Source of the DNA: Oscillospiraceae bacterium | GTDB taxonomy: Bacteria > Bacillota > Clostridia > Oscillospirales > Ruminococcaceae | NCBI GenBank assembly: GCA_016303195.1 | Contig: JAEDMD010000110.1 | Location: 1 to 6,585, forward strand | Direction of reading: 5' to 3' | Length of the DNA stretch: 6,585 nucleotides | In this document: positions 5,916 through 6,585 of the stretch, in pieces | Layout: each line of letters begins with the position of its first letter | How positions within the stretch are numbered: position 1 is the first letter of the stretch | The notes under the pieces: generated by a model | The model's database searches: none | Told to the model about the DNA's origin: nothing | The model's input: only the letters and a program-made list of their open reading frames with translations | Made by a program: the position numbers and the translations under genes

Positions 5916-5947
5916 AAACCGACGGCAAAAAATGACCGTCGGTTTTT
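5916..5947. terminator. Terminator of tyrS, possibly bidirectional
   Basis: A perfect 10-bp stem pairs 5916-5925 (AAACCGACGG) with 5936-5945 around a 10-nt loop. Read on the minus strand, it lies about 70 nt after the tyrS stop and is followed by TTTATTTTATT-like sequence. On the plus strand it ends in five T residues (5943-5947), so it could stop transcripts from either side. Confidence 0.85.
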
Positions 5948-6015
5948 ACAGATTTATCATATAAACTGTACAATCAGATAATTAAGTAAACTTTATTACC
6001 TCTTGTATAATCAAT

Positions 6016-6585
6016 TCACTTAACAATGACCTTCTTGAAAGCCTTCTTGCCCTTGCGGACGATAGTCTCGCCATCCAGCTTTATCTGCTCCTTCGGGTCA
6101 GTCTTTTTCTCGTCGTTTACAGTGATTCCGCCCTGCTGAACAAGTCTTCTCGCCTCTGAGATAGAAGGTGCAAGCTCAGCCTTTACCAGAAGTGTGAGAA
6201 GTCCCAGTGCGCCGTCTGTAAGGTCAGCAGAGTCTATCTCAACTGTCGGCATATTCTCGTTTGAACCGCTTCCGCCAAAGAGTGCCTTAGATGCTTCCTT
6301 AGCCTTTTCAGCTTCCTCCTCACCGTGAACCAGCTTTGTCAGCTCGTAAGCGAGAAGCTCCTTAGCCTTGTTGTACTCAGCGCCTTCCATAGTCTTTTCC
6401 ATTTCCTCGATCTGCTCAACAGGAACGAATGTGAGCATTTTCAGGCACTTGATAACATCGGCATCAGCAACATTTCTCCAGTACTGGAAGAACTCGTAAG
6501 GAGTTGTCTTCTCAGGGTCGAGCCATACAGCGCCCTTTTCGGTCTTGCCCATCTTCTTACCCTCGGAATTAAGGAGCAGGGTAAT
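6016..6585 (-). CDS. tyrS: Tyrosyl-tRNA synthetase, C-terminal part (cut by window edge)
   Basis: The enzyme attaches tyrosine to tRNA-Tyr using ATP. Only the last 189 residues are visible; the open frame continues past position 6585, so the catalytic Rossmann domain with the HIGH motif lies outside. The Met encoded at 6550-6552 is internal and not the start. The fragment opens with [24 protein letters not shown], in pieces: the KMSKS-class loop reads KMGKT (visible residues 11-15) and the GAVWLDP that follows is typical of bacterial TyrRS. Next is the anticodon-binding alpha-helical domain, with FFQYWRNV near the start. The last 65 or so residues form an S4 RNA-binding domain ([18 protein letters not shown]) that contacts the long variable arm of tRNA-Tyr. 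The gene ends in TGA at 6016-6018, and a terminator follows at 5916-5947. Regulation, for example by a T-box, would lie upstream and outside the window. Identification is secure. Confidence 0.95.
   Translation of the reverse strand: MTLLLNSEGKKMGKTEKGAVWLDPEKTTPYEFFQYWRNVADADVIKCLKMLTFVPVEQIEEMEKTMEGAEYNKAKELLAYELTKLVHGEEEAEKAKEASKALFGGSGSNENMPTVEIDSADLTDGALGLLTLLVKAELAPSISEARRLVQQGGITVNDEKKTDPKEQIKLDGETIVRKGKKAFKKVIVK

Noticed and set aside
5839..5964. 41-codon plus-strand open frame starting at ATG 5839
   Set aside because: It has no ribosome binding site, runs through the terminator hairpin at 5916-5945, and encodes a composition typical of translated AT-rich spacer.

Overview
The window looks like a chromosomal stretch from an anaerobic, moderate-GC member of the Clostridia, most likely Ruminococcus or a close relative (Oscillospiraceae). 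This rests on gene content (a class II CCA-adding enzyme coupled to a glycyl-radical activating enzyme), strong AGGAGG/GGTGG ribosome binding sites, sigma-A type promoters, and palindromic intergenic repeats of a kind I associate with Ruminococcus. No database search was possible, so the genus is an inference.

Layout, left to right. Positions 1-168 hold a terminator from an unseen upstream gene and a good promoter (TTGATT, 17-bp spacer, TG-extended TATAAT). This drives tex (169-2475, +), an RNA-binding protein with Tex_N, YqgF, HhH and S1 domains. Next is a 100-bp two-hairpin repeat element (2484-2583), then a small GIY-YIG nuclease-family gene (2607-2918, +) with no Shine-Dalgarno sequence. 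A second repeat follows (2956-3028): heptamers of the form AATTnnn around a hairpin, ending against the ribosome binding site of cca (3045-4367, +), the tRNA CCA-adding enzyme. cca overlaps pflA (4364-5104, +), the pyruvate formate-lyase activase, by ATGA. A bidirectional terminator (5109-5142) closes this plus-strand block.

The rest is on the minus strand. A single prepilin-like gene (5161-5703) has a perfect consensus promoter (TTGACA, 17 bp, TATAAT at 5770-5798) and a strong ribosome binding site, but no pilus assembly genes in view. An AT-rich intergenic stretch with another terminator separates it from the 3' part of tyrS (6016-6585, cut by the window edge), the tyrosyl-tRNA synthetase.

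Most of the genes are housekeeping: RNA metabolism (tex), tRNA maturation and charging (cca, tyrS) and anaerobic pyruvate metabolism (pflA). I see no convincing new multi-gene system. The parts most worth a second look are the two different palindromic repeats that bracket the GIY-YIG gene, that gene's apparently leaderless start, and the orphan prepilin with its possible antisense transcript.
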